Assembly (NCBI RefSeq): GCF_001642725.1
Contig: NZ_LSUQ01000004.1
Location: forward strand, 55,804-119,803
Direction of reading: 5' to 3'
Source of the DNA: Ferroacidibacillus organovorans
Lineage (GTDB): Bacteria; Bacillota; Bacilli; Alicyclobacillales; SLC66
DNA length: 64,000 nt
Below are positions 10,407-20,085 of the stretch, piece after piece. The position numbers were made by a program, and so were the translations under genes. How positions within the stretch are numbered: position 1 is the stretch's first letter; every line of letters begins with the position of its first letter. The notes beneath the pieces are model-generated. The model was not told where the DNA came from. It saw only the letters and a program-made list of their open reading frames with translations, and did not search any database.

Positions 10407-11645
10407 ATGGCGCGTGCTTGGGAGAGACCGGTAGGAACGCGTGATTTCTTTGGAGATGCAATGCGTCAACGCAATCAGATCATCCATGCGATTCGCAATA
10501 CGGCGAAAACGTTTGACTATGACGAGATTGAGACACCGATGCTTGAGTATTCGCAGACGTTTCAATTCGGTCTTTTGCGAGATGACGAGGAACGGCTTTT
10601 TCGCACGTTTGACCCAGCGGGGCACACCCTCGCACTGCGGCCAGAGATGACCACGCCAGTCGCGCGCGTGGCGGCTACCCTCCTTGCGCGCGAGCCATTG
10701 CCGCTGCGCTTGATGTATGCGGCAAAAACGTATCAGACGCCGACATTGCGCGCGAAGCAGACGATTGAAGTGACGCAGGCGGGGTTTGAGTGCATTGGCG
10801 ATGAGGGACTGGAAGCGGATGCCGAGGTGATCGCGCTCGCGGTGCGCAGTCTGCAGGCGCTTGGCATTCAAACGTTCCGAATTGCGATTGGCCACACCGG
10901 GTATGTACAAACATGGTTTGAAAAAATACCCGAGACTCTCGCACGCGGTTTGCGTCAGGCGATGCTAGAGAAGGACTGGGTGCAATATGAGACAGAGCTA
11001 AAGCCTTACCAGAGTGCGACGTGGTACGACGCGGTGCGGTCGCTTCCAAGGGTGCGCGGAACGCGCACGGCACTGCTTCAGGCGCGAAGCGCCGCGACCG
11101 ATCCGGCAGGGCGTGCGTGTTGTGACGAACTTCTGACGCTGTTTGATTTACTAGATCTCTATGGGGTTCTTGAGTATGTGCACGTGGATTTAGGGCTTGT
11201 CCTTGACCACGATTACTACACGGGACCAGTCTTTGAAGGATATGCGGAGCATCTGGGGCAGCCGATCTGTGTGGGGGGAAGATACGACAACCTGCTAGGG
11301 TGCTTTGATCGACCATTGCCTGCCACTGGCTGTGCCCTCTTCGTTGAACGTCTCATGCGCGTAGTCGCGGAGCCACAGGAAGAAGAGGAGAGGATCGTGG
11401 TGCGGTATGTTGAAAAGGGGCGGATGTCTGCCCTCTCGTTTGCTGAGTGGCTGAGGCGAAAAGGTTCGATCGTCCGAACAGAGCGCATGCCATCAGATGC
11501 AATGGGTGCGGAGGGTGAAACGGCTGGGGGATGCTCTGGTGGCATCATGCGTGTGCTTGAAGTGAGTGGAGCGCGCGTACACGGCGATGTGCGTTTACAA
11601 GACGACTATCGCGCTTTCCTGCGTGAGGGAGGGATCACATGCTGA
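10407..11645 (+). CDS. hisZ: ATP phosphoribosyltransferase regulatory subunit HisZ
   Basis: 412 residues, a class II histidyl-tRNA-synthetase-like protein. It pairs with short-form HisG to form the first enzyme of histidine synthesis. Seen: the motif 2-like LALRPEMTTPVARVAAT, YAAKTYQTP, and the LDHDYYTGPVFEGY stretch shared with HisRS. HisRS motif 3 and the anticodon domain are not evident, and the C-terminus carries an odd acidic/basic tail. ATG at 10407 follows AAGGA; the in-frame ATG at 10383 has no ribosome site. First gene of the his operon; the stop overlaps the hisG start (ATGCTGA). Confidence 0.93.
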   Translation: MARAWERPVGTRDFFGDAMRQRNQIIHAIRNTAKTFDYDEIETPMLEYSQTFQFGLLRDDEERLFRTFDPAGHTLALRPEMTTPVARVAATLLAREPLPLRLMYAAKTYQTPTLRAKQTIEVTQAGFECIGDEGLEADAEVIALAVRSLQALGIQTFRIAIGHTGYVQTWFEKIPETLARGLRQAMLEKDWVQYETELKPYQSATWYDAVRSLPRVRGTRTALLQARSAATDPAGRACCDELLTLFDLLDLYGVLEYVHVDLGLVLDHDYYTGPVFEGYAEHLGQPICVGGRYDNLLGCFDRPLPATGCALFVERLMRVVAEPQEEEERIVVRYVEKGRMSALSFAEWLRRKGSIVRTERMPSDAMGAEGETAGGCSGGIMRVLEVSGARVHGDVRLQDDYRAFLREGGITC

Positions 11646-12271
11646 CGGTCGCACTCGCCAAGGGACGCATTCTTGAAGATACGATGCAACGTTTGCGATC
11701 TGCTGGGTTTTCGCCTCCGGAGGAATTGCTCGACACGCGCAAATTGGTGCTTGAAGATAAAAAACACCCTTTGCGCTATTTATTGGCAAAACCGTCTGAC
11801 GTTCCGGTGTATGTTGAACACGGCGCCGCAGACCTCGGTGTCGTCGGCAAGGATGTGCTCTATGAGTCGCAGGCAGATGTTCACGAATTGATTGACTTAC
11901 AAGACGGAAGATGCCGAATTGTCGTGGCTGGTCCAAGCGGGCTCGATGTAAAACGGGTGACGCGCGTCGCCACGAAGTATCCGCGCTATGCGCAAGCCTA
12001 TTTCCGCACGCTCGGTCGTCAGATTGAAATTATTCCGCTGAGCGGCAGTGTGGAACTGGCGCCGATCATCGGATTATCCGACTGCATTGTGGATCTTGTC
12101 GAGACAGGGCGTACGTTGAAGGAAAATGGGCTCATCGAGCTCGTGTCTTTGTCTGCCATTTCGACACGCCTCATTGCTAATCGCCGCAGTTACCAAGTGC
12201 GCGGGAGCGAAGTGGATCACGTCGTTTCGCGCATCCGCGATTCGCTGTGTGAAGGAAGTGTTGCGCAGTGA
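11639..12271 (+). CDS. hisG: ATP phosphoribosyltransferase, short form
   Basis: 210 residues, the short HisG that needs HisZ. It condenses ATP and PRPP to phosphoribosyl-ATP. Seen: LTVALAKGRILEDTM at the N-terminus, the VYVEHGAADLGVVGKDVL stretch and the ATKYPRYAQAYF motif, then the PRPP-binding loop region GLSDCIVDLVETGRTL. The start overlaps hisZ by 7 bp and the stop overlaps hisH (GTGA), so all three are translationally coupled. In related genomes hisD and hisB normally sit between hisG and hisH; here there is no gap. Confidence 0.95.
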   Translation: MLTVALAKGRILEDTMQRLRSAGFSPPEELLDTRKLVLEDKKHPLRYLLAKPSDVPVYVEHGAADLGVVGKDVLYESQADVHELIDLQDGRCRIVVAGPSGLDVKRVTRVATKYPRYAQAYFRTLGRQIEIIPLSGSVELAPIIGLSDCIVDLVETGRTLKENGLIELVSLSAISTRLIANRRSYQVRGSEVDHVVSRIRDSLCEGSVAQ

Positions 12272-12954
12272 TTGGAATCCTTGATTACGGTGTCGGCAAT
12301 CTGTTCAGTGTAAAAAAGGCGTTTGACTATTTGGGTGAACCATCTGTCGTTATTCAATCGGCGTCCGAGTTTGACGCGCTTGATCGACTCTTGATCCCAG
12401 GGGTTGGCGCGTTTGGCGATGCGATGGAATTGCTCCACGATCGCGATCTCGTTACAGCGATTCGTGCCTTTGCGGCGTCAAACCGGCCGCTGCTTGGCAT
12501 TTGCCTCGGCATGCAACTCCTCTTTGACGCGAGCTCTGAGCATGGCGATCACGCGGGGCTCGGACTCTTGCCGGGGCGTGTTGAACGAATTCCGGGGCCT
12601 TATAAAATACCGCAGGTCGGGTGGAACCAGTTGCAACCCGCTCGCCGACACGCGCTCACGCTTTCATTAGAGGGCGAAGATTACGCGTATTTTGTCCATA
12701 GTTACTATGTGCGTGTCGCAGATGATTCGATTCTTCTTGCGACGGCAGAGTATGGCGTCGATGTTCCGGCCATTGTTGCGCAGAATAACATCGTAGGCAT
12801 GCAGTTTCACCCTGAGAAAAGTTCAAACACAGGTTTAAAGCTTTTGAAACAGTTTGCCGTTTTTCCGGATCAAAGCGGTGTGGCGCGCGACGAAAAGACA
12901 ATCACCACATCAGCGCGAGGAGGTGTCGAGCGTGTACATTTTGCCCGCGATTGA
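12268..12954 (+). CDS. hisH: Imidazole glycerol phosphate synthase, glutaminase subunit HisH
   Basis: 228 residues; supplies ammonia from glutamine to HisF. Seen: the nucleophile in GICLGMQLLF (C79), and the FHPEKS motif giving H181 and E183 of the triad. The catalytic domain ends near residue 200; a ~25-residue tail not typical of the family follows and overlaps the start of hisA by 23 bp. GTG start in the GTGA overlap with hisG. Confidence 0.95.
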   Translation: MIGILDYGVGNLFSVKKAFDYLGEPSVVIQSASEFDALDRLLIPGVGAFGDAMELLHDRDLVTAIRAFAASNRPLLGICLGMQLLFDASSEHGDHAGLGLLPGRVERIPGPYKIPQVGWNQLQPARRHALTLSLEGEDYAYFVHSYYVRVADDSILLATAEYGVDVPAIVAQNNIVGMQFHPEKSSNTGLKLLKQFAVFPDQSGVARDEKTITTSARGGVERVHFARD

Positions 12955-13672
12955 CCTTCTTTCAGGAGATGCAGTTCGCCTCTATCAGGGTGATTATGAG
13001 CGTGTCACGTCTTATGGGGATCCACACAAGCTCGCGCGCAGCTATCGGGAGGATGGCGCAACCCATTTGCACATCGTTGATTTAGATGCGGCGCGAAGTG
13101 GCACGCGCACACCGCAAACGGCGGAGTGTATCCGTGAAATCCTTGAAGATACGGGGCTTTACATCGAACTTGGCGGCGGTATACGGACAGAAGAAGATAT
13201 TGAGTACTGGCTGAAACTCGGCGTGTGGCGGGTCGTCCTCGGCACTGTCGCGGCGCGTGCGCCAGAGGTTGCGGGAGGCTATCGCAAAACGTATGGAAAG
13301 AGCGTCACGGTAGGGATTGATGCGCGAAACGGGAAGGTTGCGACGGCTGGTTGGCTGGCGGAGGAAACGCTTGAAGCGACCGCACTCGCGAAAGCGCTGT
13401 GTGAGTTCGGATTCGAAGACTGTATTCATACCGATATTTCGAAAGACGGTACGCTTGCAGGTGCCTCCCTGGAACGTTCTGTAGAACTCTCCAAGTGCTC
13501 CGGGTTGTCTGTGATCGTCTCTGGCGGTGTCAAAGACCTGGCAGATGTCAGGCAGATTATTGCGCGCGCGGACGCGGGCGTATCAGGTGTGATCTTAGGA
13601 AAAGCGTTGCTCGACGGGCGGATGTCCTTGCGTGATGCCCTGAATCTCACCGCCGGGGAGGTGCCGATGTAG
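12932..13672 (+). CDS. hisA: Phosphoribosyl-formimino-AICAR ribotide isomerase
   Basis: 246-residue (beta/alpha)8 barrel that isomerises ProFAR to PRFAR. Seen: [20 protein letters not shown] with the catalytic Asp in [16 protein letters not shown], the phosphate-binding [13 protein letters not shown], and [13 protein letters not shown] with the second catalytic Asp. GTG at 12932 is chosen because AGGAGGT lies 8 bases upstream and the product starts exactly like known HisA. The longer frame from 12854 runs inside hisH. Confidence 0.94.
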   Translation: MYILPAIDLLSGDAVRLYQGDYERVTSYGDPHKLARSYREDGATHLHIVDLDAARSGTRTPQTAECIREILEDTGLYIELGGGIRTEEDIEYWLKLGVWRVVLGTVAARAPEVAGGYRKTYGKSVTVGIDARNGKVATAGWLAEETLEATALAKALCEFGFEDCIHTDISKDGTLAGASLERSVELSKCSGLSVIVSGGVKDLADVRQIIARADAGVSGVILGKALLDGRMSLRDALNLTAGEVPM

Positions 13673-13673
13673 C

Positions 13674-14432
13674 GTGATCACGAAGCGGATCATTCCGTGT
13701 TTTGATGTGCGAAATGGGCGCGTGGTAAAGTTTCAGTCGTTTTTTGCGAATGAGCGCGATGCCGGGGATCCTGTCATTCTCGCAAAGCGATATGATGAAC
13801 AGGGCGCAGATGAACTTGTGATGCTCGACATCTCAGCGACACATGAAGGGCGGCGGACGATGCTTGACATCGTGAGTGAAACGGCTGCTCAGGTTTTCAT
13901 TCCTTTTACTGTTGGTGGAGGGATCGGATCGGTTGCAGAAGTGCGCGACGTCTTGCGGGCGGGTGCCGACAAGGTTTCGCTCAATTCGGCTGCCGTCAAA
14001 AATCCCGCGTTGATCTCAGAGTCGGCGAAGCGCTTTGGCTCTCAGTGTGTCGTGATCGCGTTGGATGCGAAACGGCGCACAGAGCAATCGTGGGACGTTC
14101 TGGTGAGCGGCGGTCGCATCAACACAGGGAAGAGTGCGGTCGCCTGGGCAAAAGAGGCGGAGGCGCGCGGCGCGGGAGAATTGCTTGTCACAAGTTTTGA
14201 CGAAGACGGGCAACGTGATGGATATGACCTTGCGCTGACGCGGGCGATCGCGGACGCGGTAAGCATCCCGGTGATCGCGTCGGGTGGCGCGGGGTGCGCA
14301 GAACACTTTTATGATGTGTTTACAGCAGGTGGCGCGGATGCTGCGCTTGCCGCTTCGATCTTTCACTTTGCGGAGACATCCGTCACAGAAGTGAAAAAAA
14401 ATCTTCGCGAAAGGGGAGTGTCGATCCGATGA
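13674..14432 (+). CDS. hisF: Imidazole glycerol phosphate synthase, cyclase subunit HisF
   Basis: 252-residue barrel that uses ammonia from HisH to convert PRFAR to imidazole glycerol phosphate and AICAR. Seen: [17 protein letters not shown] with the catalytic Asp, [42 protein letters not shown] with the second Asp, and [13 protein letters not shown]. The GTG start is 1 bp after the hisA stop and follows GGGGAGG. The stop overlaps the hisIE start (ATGA). Confidence 0.96.
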   Translation: MITKRIIPCFDVRNGRVVKFQSFFANERDAGDPVILAKRYDEQGADELVMLDISATHEGRRTMLDIVSETAAQVFIPFTVGGGIGSVAEVRDVLRAGADKVSLNSAAVKNPALISESAKRFGSQCVVIALDAKRRTEQSWDVLVSGGRINTGKSAVAWAKEAEARGAGELLVTSFDEDGQRDGYDLALTRAIADAVSIPVIASGGAGCAEHFYDVFTAGGADAALAASIFHFAETSVTEVKKNLRERGVSIR

Positions 14433-15067
14433 TCCGTGTCGACTTTGATCTGGATCGTCTCGCCTATGACCGTGACGGTCTCGTTCCGGTGATCCTTCAG
14501 GACGCGCAGACATACGCTGTCTTGACGCTTGCCTACGCGAATCGCGAGGCTGTCGCGCGAACGATGGAGACAGGGGAGACGTGGCTCTTTAGCCGCTCTC
14601 GGAATGAACTTTGGCATAAAGGCACATCGTCTGGCAACCGACAAACGGTACTTTCGATTCATCGCGATTGTGATCATGACGCGCTTTTATATCGGGTCTC
14701 GCCACATGGACCGGCCTGCCACACAGGCGCCTATTCTTGTTTTGAAGGGGTCGCCAAGAGCCAGGCGGCGTATGGCGTGCTGGCGGCGCTCGAAGCACTG
14801 ATTGATCAGCGCTACAGAGAACGGCCGGAAGGTGCCTATACGACCTATCTGTTTGAAAAAGGTGTCGACAAAATTCTTAAAAAATTGGGCGAAGAGACTT
14901 CAGAGGTAATTCTCGCTGTGAAAAATGATGATCCCACGGAGATTCGCTATGAGGCGGCTGACTTGCTTTACCATCTGTTTGTCATGCTGCGACATACGGG
15001 AATTCCGCTGTCTGCAGTTCTAGAAGAACTGTCCACGCGCTACGAACGACCACGAAAAACTGAGTAA
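14429..15067 (+). CDS. hisI: Bifunctional phosphoribosyl-AMP cyclohydrolase / phosphoribosyl-ATP pyrophosphatase
   Basis: 212 residues, a HisI-HisE fusion catalysing steps 2 and 3 of histidine synthesis. HisI part (about 1-115): [37 protein letters not shown], the metal-binding [11 protein letters not shown] and [12 protein letters not shown] with the zinc cysteines. HisE part (about 120-212): [20 protein letters not shown] and [20 protein letters not shown] with the acidic Mg-binding residues. Last gene of the operon. Confidence 0.96.
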   Translation: MIRVDFDLDRLAYDRDGLVPVILQDAQTYAVLTLAYANREAVARTMETGETWLFSRSRNELWHKGTSSGNRQTVLSIHRDCDHDALLYRVSPHGPACHTGAYSCFEGVAKSQAAYGVLAALEALIDQRYRERPEGAYTTYLFEKGVDKILKKLGEETSEVILAVKNDDPTEIRYEAADLLYHLFVMLRHTGIPLSAVLEELSTRYERPRKTE

Positions 15068-15342
15068 ATTCTAATGATCATTCGGACTTTTTTGTGAACC
15101 CATTCAAACCGATTGTCGATATTTGACGAATACGAGTTTCGTATGATAGAGTGACCCATTGTGTTGGGTCATTCTAGTTTCTATGGAATAAGATTCTCAT
15201 CGAAAGTAAACGAAGCATGTGCTACCATAGTTCGTACGTGATAACAAGTTAGAGCGCGTGTTTTTTTCAGGGACTTTTGGATGTCCGTCCCAGGTGGATT
15301 TAAAGAACGGTACGTGTTACGTAAGATGGGTGAGGTGAGACC
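15068..15342 (+). other. Intergenic region between his and peptide-transport operons
   Basis: No gene seen. It holds two short inverted repeats: ATACGA-gtt-TCGTAT (15130-15144), just after a TTGACG hexamer, and TGACCCA-N6-TGGGTCA (15152-15171), followed by a weak T-rich stretch. The second could be a weak his terminator; the first looks operator-like. A possible extended -10, TGC-TACCAT, lies at 15220-15228 but has no good -35. The promoter of the transporter operon must lie here, but I cannot place it firmly. Confidence 0.4.
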
Positions 15343-16302
15343 ATGTCTACCATTTTATCTGTGGAACATTTAACGACGAGTTTTGGAACGACGAGTGGCT
15401 ATGTGCCAGCGATTGACGATGTCAGTTTTCACATCGACAAAGGTGAAACACTAGGAATTGTCGGTGAGTCAGGGTGTGGAAAGAGCGTCACTTCGCTTTC
15501 CATCATGAAACTGCTTACTGCAAACGGAAAAATCCAATCCGGCAGCATTCAGTTTGAAGACCGCGACCTCGTGAAACTGTCTGAGGCGGACATGCGCAAG
15601 GTGCGAGGCAACGACATCGCAATGATCTTTCAGGAGCCGATGACGTCGCTCAATCCAGTGCACAAGATCGGCAAACAGATTACCGAGTCGCTGCGTATTC
15701 ACAAAGGGATGCGCGGGCCGGCGGCGCGAGCGCGGGCGATCGAACTGCTCAATCTCGTCGGCATTCCTCGCGCGGCAGAGATTGTGGATGAGTACCCCCA
15801 CCGTCTCTCTGGTGGTATGCGTCAGCGTGTCATGATCGCGATTGCGATGGCGTGTGATCCAAAATTGTTGATCGCAGACGAACCGACGACAGCGCTCGAC
15901 GTGACCATTCAGGCGCAGATCCTTGATCTGATGAGGAAGTTGAAAGCGGAGCGCCAGATGGCGATGATGCTGATCACGCATGACCTTGGCGTCGTGGCAG
16001 AAATGTGTGACCGCGTCGTTGTCATGTATGCTGGGAAAGTCGTTGAGCAAGGAAATGTACGCGATATTTTCCGCAATCCGACGCATCCTTATACGATTGG
16101 CCTTTTGAACTCGATTCCAAAGCTTGATGAACGCAAAACGCGACTTGATTCGATTCCAGGCGCTGTGCCAAGCATCGAGAACATGCCTGCGGGTTGCCGC
16201 TTTGCGGCGCGCTGTGAACACGCGACGCAGCGGTGTGCTGATGCAGATCCGGGACTTCGCGACGTAAGTGGTGACTATCAAGCACGTTGCGTGCTGGTCT
16301 GA
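15343..16302 (+). CDS. dppD: Oligopeptide/dipeptide ABC transporter ATPase (DppD/OppD type)
   Basis: 319 residues. Cytoplasmic ATPase of a peptide importer. Seen: Walker [10 protein letters not shown]-loop [16 protein letters not shown], signature [19 protein letters not shown], Walker [15 protein letters not shown], and the oligopeptide-type C-terminal extension with cysteines ([15 protein letters not shown]) that binds an Fe-S cluster or metal in some family members. First gene of a five-gene cluster in the order D-F-C-A-B; usually the binding protein and permeases come first. Substrate (di- or oligopeptide) is not decided by sequence alone. Confidence 0.92.
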   Translation: MSTILSVEHLTTSFGTTSGYVPAIDDVSFHIDKGETLGIVGESGCGKSVTSLSIMKLLTANGKIQSGSIQFEDRDLVKLSEADMRKVRGNDIAMIFQEPMTSLNPVHKIGKQITESLRIHKGMRGPAARARAIELLNLVGIPRAAEIVDEYPHRLSGGMRQRVMIAIAMACDPKLLIADEPTTALDVTIQAQILDLMRKLKAERQMAMMLITHDLGVVAEMCDRVVVMYAGKVVEQGNVRDIFRNPTHPYTIGLLNSIPKLDERKTRLDSIPGAVPSIENMPAGCRFAARCEHATQRCADADPGLRDVSGDYQARCVLV

Positions 16303-16319
16303 AAGGAGGGCGTTTCAGG

Positions 16320-17339
16320 ATGGCCGATGTACAAACTGTGGAACAGGGAAAAATAGCTGCCGACAAAGAGAAGATGCCGCTGCTTGTCGTGCGCGATTTA
16401 AAGAAACACTTCCCAATCAAGCGAGGCCTTATTCAGCGCACGGTTGGTCACGTTCGCGCGGTGGACGGCGTGAGCTTGAGCGTGGATACAGGTGAAACGT
16501 TCGGTTTGGTCGGCGAGAGCGGTTGCGGCAAATCGACGACAGGACGCTCGATTCTGCGTCTAATTGAACCGACTGCTGGAGAAATTCTCTTTGAAGGTCG
16601 CGACATTCGCAAGATGGGCTCGGCGGAAATGCGGCGAATGCGCCGCAAGATGCAGATCGTTTTTCAGGACCCCTACGCGTCACTCAATCCACGCTATACG
16701 GTGCGCCAGGTGCTCGAAGAACCGATGCTGATTCACAACCTCTTTTCGACTGCGGCGGAGCGCAAAAAACGCGCCAGTCAACTGATGGAAATCGTCGGGC
16801 TGTCCCCCTCGCGTTTGGATCGCTATCCGCACGAGTTTTCAGGCGGCCAGCGTCAGCGCATCGGAATCGCGCGGGCGCTCGCGGTGGACCCGAAATTGAT
16901 CATCGCGGACGAGCCGGTCTCGGCGCTTGACGTTTCAGTGCAGTCGCAGGTGCTGAACCTGCTTGATGACCTGCAAAAAGAGTTGGGGCTTGCCTATGTG
17001 TTTATCGCGCACGATCTGAGTGTCGTAAAACACATCAGCGATCGCATCGGTGTCATGTATCTCGGGCGCATGGTGGAGCTGTCACCGGCTGACGCGCTCT
17101 ATTCGGAACCGTTGCACCCATACTCACAGGCGCTGCTCTCAGCGGTGCCAGTTCCTGACCCGGAGGCGAAACGTGATCGGATTATCTTGCAAGGGGATCT
17201 CCCGAGCCCCTCAAAGCCTCCTACAGGTTGCCCGTTTCACCCGCGGTGTAAAGACGCGAAAGACATTTGCAAAACGGTGGTTCCAACGTGGGAAGAGATT
17301 CGCCCCGACCACTTTGTCGCTTGTCATCTGTACTCCTAA
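16320..17339 (+). CDS. dppF: Oligopeptide/dipeptide ABC transporter ATPase (DppF/OppF type)
   Basis: 339 residues; partner ATPase of DppD. Seen: Walker [10 protein letters not shown], the [17 protein letters not shown]-loop, signature [19 protein letters not shown], Walker [17 protein letters not shown], and the C-terminal [15 protein letters not shown] cysteine region. ATG at 16320 follows GAAAGGAGG; a longer frame from 16287 overlaps dppD and is not supported. The N-terminal ~25 residues before the ATPase core are Lys/Glu-rich. Confidence 0.92.
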   Translation: MADVQTVEQGKIAADKEKMPLLVVRDLKKHFPIKRGLIQRTVGHVRAVDGVSLSVDTGETFGLVGESGCGKSTTGRSILRLIEPTAGEILFEGRDIRKMGSAEMRRMRRKMQIVFQDPYASLNPRYTVRQVLEEPMLIHNLFSTAAERKKRASQLMEIVGLSPSRLDRYPHEFSGGQRQRIGIARALAVDPKLIIADEPVSALDVSVQSQVLNLLDDLQKELGLAYVFIAHDLSVVKHISDRIGVMYLGRMVELSPADALYSEPLHPYSQALLSAVPVPDPEAKRDRIILQGDLPSPSKPPTGCPFHPRCKDAKDICKTVVPTWEEIRPDHFVACHLYS

Positions 17340-17369
17340 TTAGGACAGATTCAGAGAGGAGGAATGATC

Positions 17370-18281
17370 GTGGCAACCGTGATGGAAACGCAAAATGGGA
17401 TCAAGCAAACACTTGCTTATCCACAGAAAAAACCTGCTCCGCGCGTGTGGCGACTGTTAAAGGCATATCCTTTGGTCTTTCTGGGTGGAATTCTGGTGCT
17501 CGGACTTATCTTTGTCGCCGTATTTGCACCGCAGTTGCAACACTTTAATCCAAACCAGCAATTCCAGAATGGACTCTCCGCCATGGGCGGGCCATTGCCA
17601 CCAAACTCCACCTTCGTGTTTGGAACAGACGATCTCGGTCGAGACATTTTTAGTCGCGTGTTGTTTGGCGCTCGCGTTTCGCTCGAAGTAGGCGTTTTTT
17701 CCAGCATCATCAGTCTGTTTATCGGTACGTCACTCGGCATCATCTCCGGCTATTTTGGGAAATTTGTAGATACGGTCATCATGCGTTTGACCGATATCAT
17801 GCTTGCTTTCCCACTGATTCTGTTTGTTGTGGCGCTCGTCGCGTCGCTTGGGCAGAGCATCACCAACCTGTTTATTGCAATCGGCGTTCTCGGGTGGGCG
17901 GTCACAGCGCGCGTTGTGCGCGCGCAGGTGCTCTCTGTGAAGGAGTATGAGTACGTACAGGCAGCCAAGGCGCTCGGCGCGTCTAACTGGCGAATCCTGA
18001 CGAAAATCATCTTCCCGAACATCATTCCGCCAGTGATTGTCTTGACGACGCTTTCAATCGGCAATAACATGTTGCTAGAGTCGACACTCAGTTACCTCGG
18101 GATCGGTGTCGCTCCGCCGAATGCAAGTTGGGGCAACATGCTTGCGGAAGGCCAGCAGGTTTTCCAGTACGCGCCGTGGCTTCTTTATTACCCAGGGCTT
18201 GCACTTCTCTTAGCCGTTCTCGGCTTTAACCTCCTTGGGGATGGTCTGCGCGAAGCGTTTAATCCGCGCCGCGTCCGCTAA
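17370..18281 (+). CDS. dppC: Peptide ABC transporter permease (DppC/OppC type)
   Basis: About 303 residues. Inner-membrane permease with an N-terminal OppC-type leader helix (VWRLLKAYPLVFLGGILVLG), the extracellular FGTDDLGRDIFSRVLFGAR motif, several more hydrophobic helices and the EAA loop YVQAAKALGASNWRILTKII that contacts the ATPases. AGGAGG at 17356-17361 suits GTG at 17370 (8-base spacing) better than ATG at 17364 (2 bases); both give the same protein apart from two residues. Confidence 0.92.
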   Translation: MATVMETQNGIKQTLAYPQKKPAPRVWRLLKAYPLVFLGGILVLGLIFVAVFAPQLQHFNPNQQFQNGLSAMGGPLPPNSTFVFGTDDLGRDIFSRVLFGARVSLEVGVFSSIISLFIGTSLGIISGYFGKFVDTVIMRLTDIMLAFPLILFVVALVASLGQSITNLFIAIGVLGWAVTARVVRAQVLSVKEYEYVQAAKALGASNWRILTKIIFPNIIPPVIVLTTLSIGNNMLLESTLSYLGIGVAPPNASWGNMLAEGQQVFQYAPWLLYYPGLALLLAVLGFNLLGDGLREAFNPRRVR

Positions 18282-18328
18282 GGAGATAGAGCAAATCGCT
18301 AGGCAATCATCATAGAGGGGGAACACGC

Positions 18329-20017
18329 ATGAAGATAAATAAAAAGACGCGCCTGCTGGGTGTCGTCGCATCGGTTACACTGCTCGGCGCGGCACTCGCT
18401 GGCTGCAGCACACAACCGTCTGCAACATCGCAAGCGCCTACCACACCTACCGCTCCTGCGACAACGGGCGCACAACCGGTCTACGGCGGAACGCTAAACC
18501 TTGATTTGGCGGGCGCTTTCCCACACCTTGACCCAGTCAAGGCGTACGATACGACCTCGTATGAGGCGGTACTTCAGTTTTACAATCAGCTCGTGACGTA
18601 CAAAGGCGCGACGAATACGATTATTCCGAGCTTGGCTTCGCGCTACACGATCAGCCCGAACGGTAAAGTGTATACCTTTTACTTAGCGAATGCGAAGTTC
18701 TGGAATGGTCACCCGGTGACAGCGCAGAGCTTTATCACCGAGTTTGAGCGCGTGTTGAACCCTGTGAACAGCAGCGGCGGCCAAGGGTTTATCGATCCGT
18801 TCATCGCAGGCTCGAACGCGTACTACAGCGGTCACGCCAAGACGATCTCTGGACTGAAATCGCTCAACGGCGGCAAGACGCTCCAAATCACTTTGACCCA
18901 GCGTGATCCAGTCTTCTTGTATGTGCTCGCGATGCCGTTTTTCTCGGCAGTCGATCCGACCTATATCGCGGGGCACAGCGAGTCGTACATCGATCACAAC
19001 CCAATGGGTACAGGTCCGTTCTATCTTGCGAGCTATCAACCGAACCAACAGTGGGTACTCAAGAAGAACCCGCACTATTTCCAAAAGGGTATCCCTTATC
19101 TGAATGAGATTGTGTTTACAAACAACTCGTCTCCTTCGGCGGAACTTCTGCACTACAAGCAAGGCTTGACGGGGCTACTCGGCTACAACATCGGCGGTAA
19201 CGGCATTCCGTCGCAAGACTATTTGCCGATTGTCATGAGCCCGACGTACAGCAAGCAGGTGTACAAAGTGGTTCAGGTGGCGACTCAGTATATCGGCCTT
19301 AACAACAAGGTCGGCCCGACGGCAAACGTAAAAGTCCGTCGCGCGCTCGAGTACGCGATCAACAAGAACTACCTTGTCAAAGTTTTGGGTGGACGCGCAC
19401 TCCCGGCGAACCAGATCATCCCGCCGAGCATGCCTTCTGGCTATGAGGCGAAACTGCCGGCGAATGCGACGTATTCGTACAATCCGGCGCTCGCAAAGAA
19501 ACTGCTCGCGCAAGCTGGCTACCCGCACGGCTTTACGACAACGATCTACTGTGACAACTCGAACCCAGACGATCTGCGGATCACTGAAGCGGTGCAGAGC
19601 ATGTTGAAGGCAGTCGGCGTGACGGCGAACATTAATCAGTCGTCGTGGGGTACGTTCTTGACCAACAACGAGACGGGCAATCAGCCGATGTTTAACCTGG
19701 CGTGGGTTGAGGATTTCCCGGATCCGTCTGACTTCTTGAACACACTGTTCAATTCCAACCAACGACCGGTTAACAACTCGACGATGTACTCCAATCCGGC
19801 GGTTGACAAACTGCTAAACACTGCAGCAAACATGCCTGCGGGAACAGCGCGTGACAATCTCTACAAGCAAGCGCAAAACATCATCATGTCGCAAGCTGCG
19901 TGGATTCCATACGCGTATCCAGTCTTCACAGCGGCTGTCCAGCCTTGGCTGAAAGGGTACTATCTGAACCCAAATCAGGTCGATCCACTGCAATACGTTT
20001 GGATCGCGAAGCACTAA
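18329..20017 (+). CDS. Peptide-binding lipoprotein (SBP family 5)
   Basis: 562 residues. Extracellular solute-binding protein of the Dpp/Opp type, tethered to the membrane. Seen: a lipoprotein signal with lipobox LAGC (Cys26), a Ser/Thr/Pro/Ala-rich linker, then family 5 features such as TLNLDLAGAFPHLDPVKAYD, FYLANAKFWNGHPVTAQSF and HNPMGTGPFYLASYQ, which includes the conserved GTGPF. Embedded between the permease genes dppC and dppB. A strong stem-loop directly follows the stop and may set its level relative to dppB. Confidence 0.92.
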   Translation: MKINKKTRLLGVVASVTLLGAALAGCSTQPSATSQAPTTPTAPATTGAQPVYGGTLNLDLAGAFPHLDPVKAYDTTSYEAVLQFYNQLVTYKGATNTIIPSLASRYTISPNGKVYTFYLANAKFWNGHPVTAQSFITEFERVLNPVNSSGGQGFIDPFIAGSNAYYSGHAKTISGLKSLNGGKTLQITLTQRDPVFLYVLAMPFFSAVDPTYIAGHSESYIDHNPMGTGPFYLASYQPNQQWVLKKNPHYFQKGIPYLNEIVFTNNSSPSAELLHYKQGLTGLLGYNIGGNGIPSQDYLPIVMSPTYSKQVYKVVQVATQYIGLNNKVGPTANVKVRRALEYAINKNYLVKVLGGRALPANQIIPPSMPSGYEAKLPANATYSYNPALAKKLLAQAGYPHGFTTTIYCDNSNPDDLRITEAVQSMLKAVGVTANINQSSWGTFLTNNETGNQPMFNLAWVEDFPDPSDFLNTLFNSNQRPVNNSTMYSNPAVDKLLNTAANMPAGTARDNLYKQAQNIIMSQAAWIPYAYPVFTAAVQPWLKGYYLNPNQVDPLQYVWIAKH

Positions 20018-20028
20018 GAGATTTTCAA

Positions 20029-20062
20029 CTGGGTTTCAGCGTCATCTGGCGCTGAAACCCAG
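20029..20062 (+). promoter_or_regulatory. Perfect 13-bp stem-loop between binding-protein gene and dppB
   Basis: CTGGGTTTCAGCG (20029-20041) and its exact reverse complement (20050-20062) flank an 8-base loop. There is no T-run after it, so it is more likely an mRNA-stabilising or processing hairpin, or a leaky attenuator, than a full terminator. Such elements commonly sit after highly expressed binding-protein genes inside transporter operons. Confidence 0.75.
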
Positions 20063-20085
20063 CCTTTAAGGGGGTAGGGATTGCC

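Noticed and set aside
15123..15147. TTGACG and TATGAT as promoter of the peptide-transport operon
   Set aside because: The spacer is only 13 bp, too short for a normal sigma-A promoter; kept only as part of the intergenic description.
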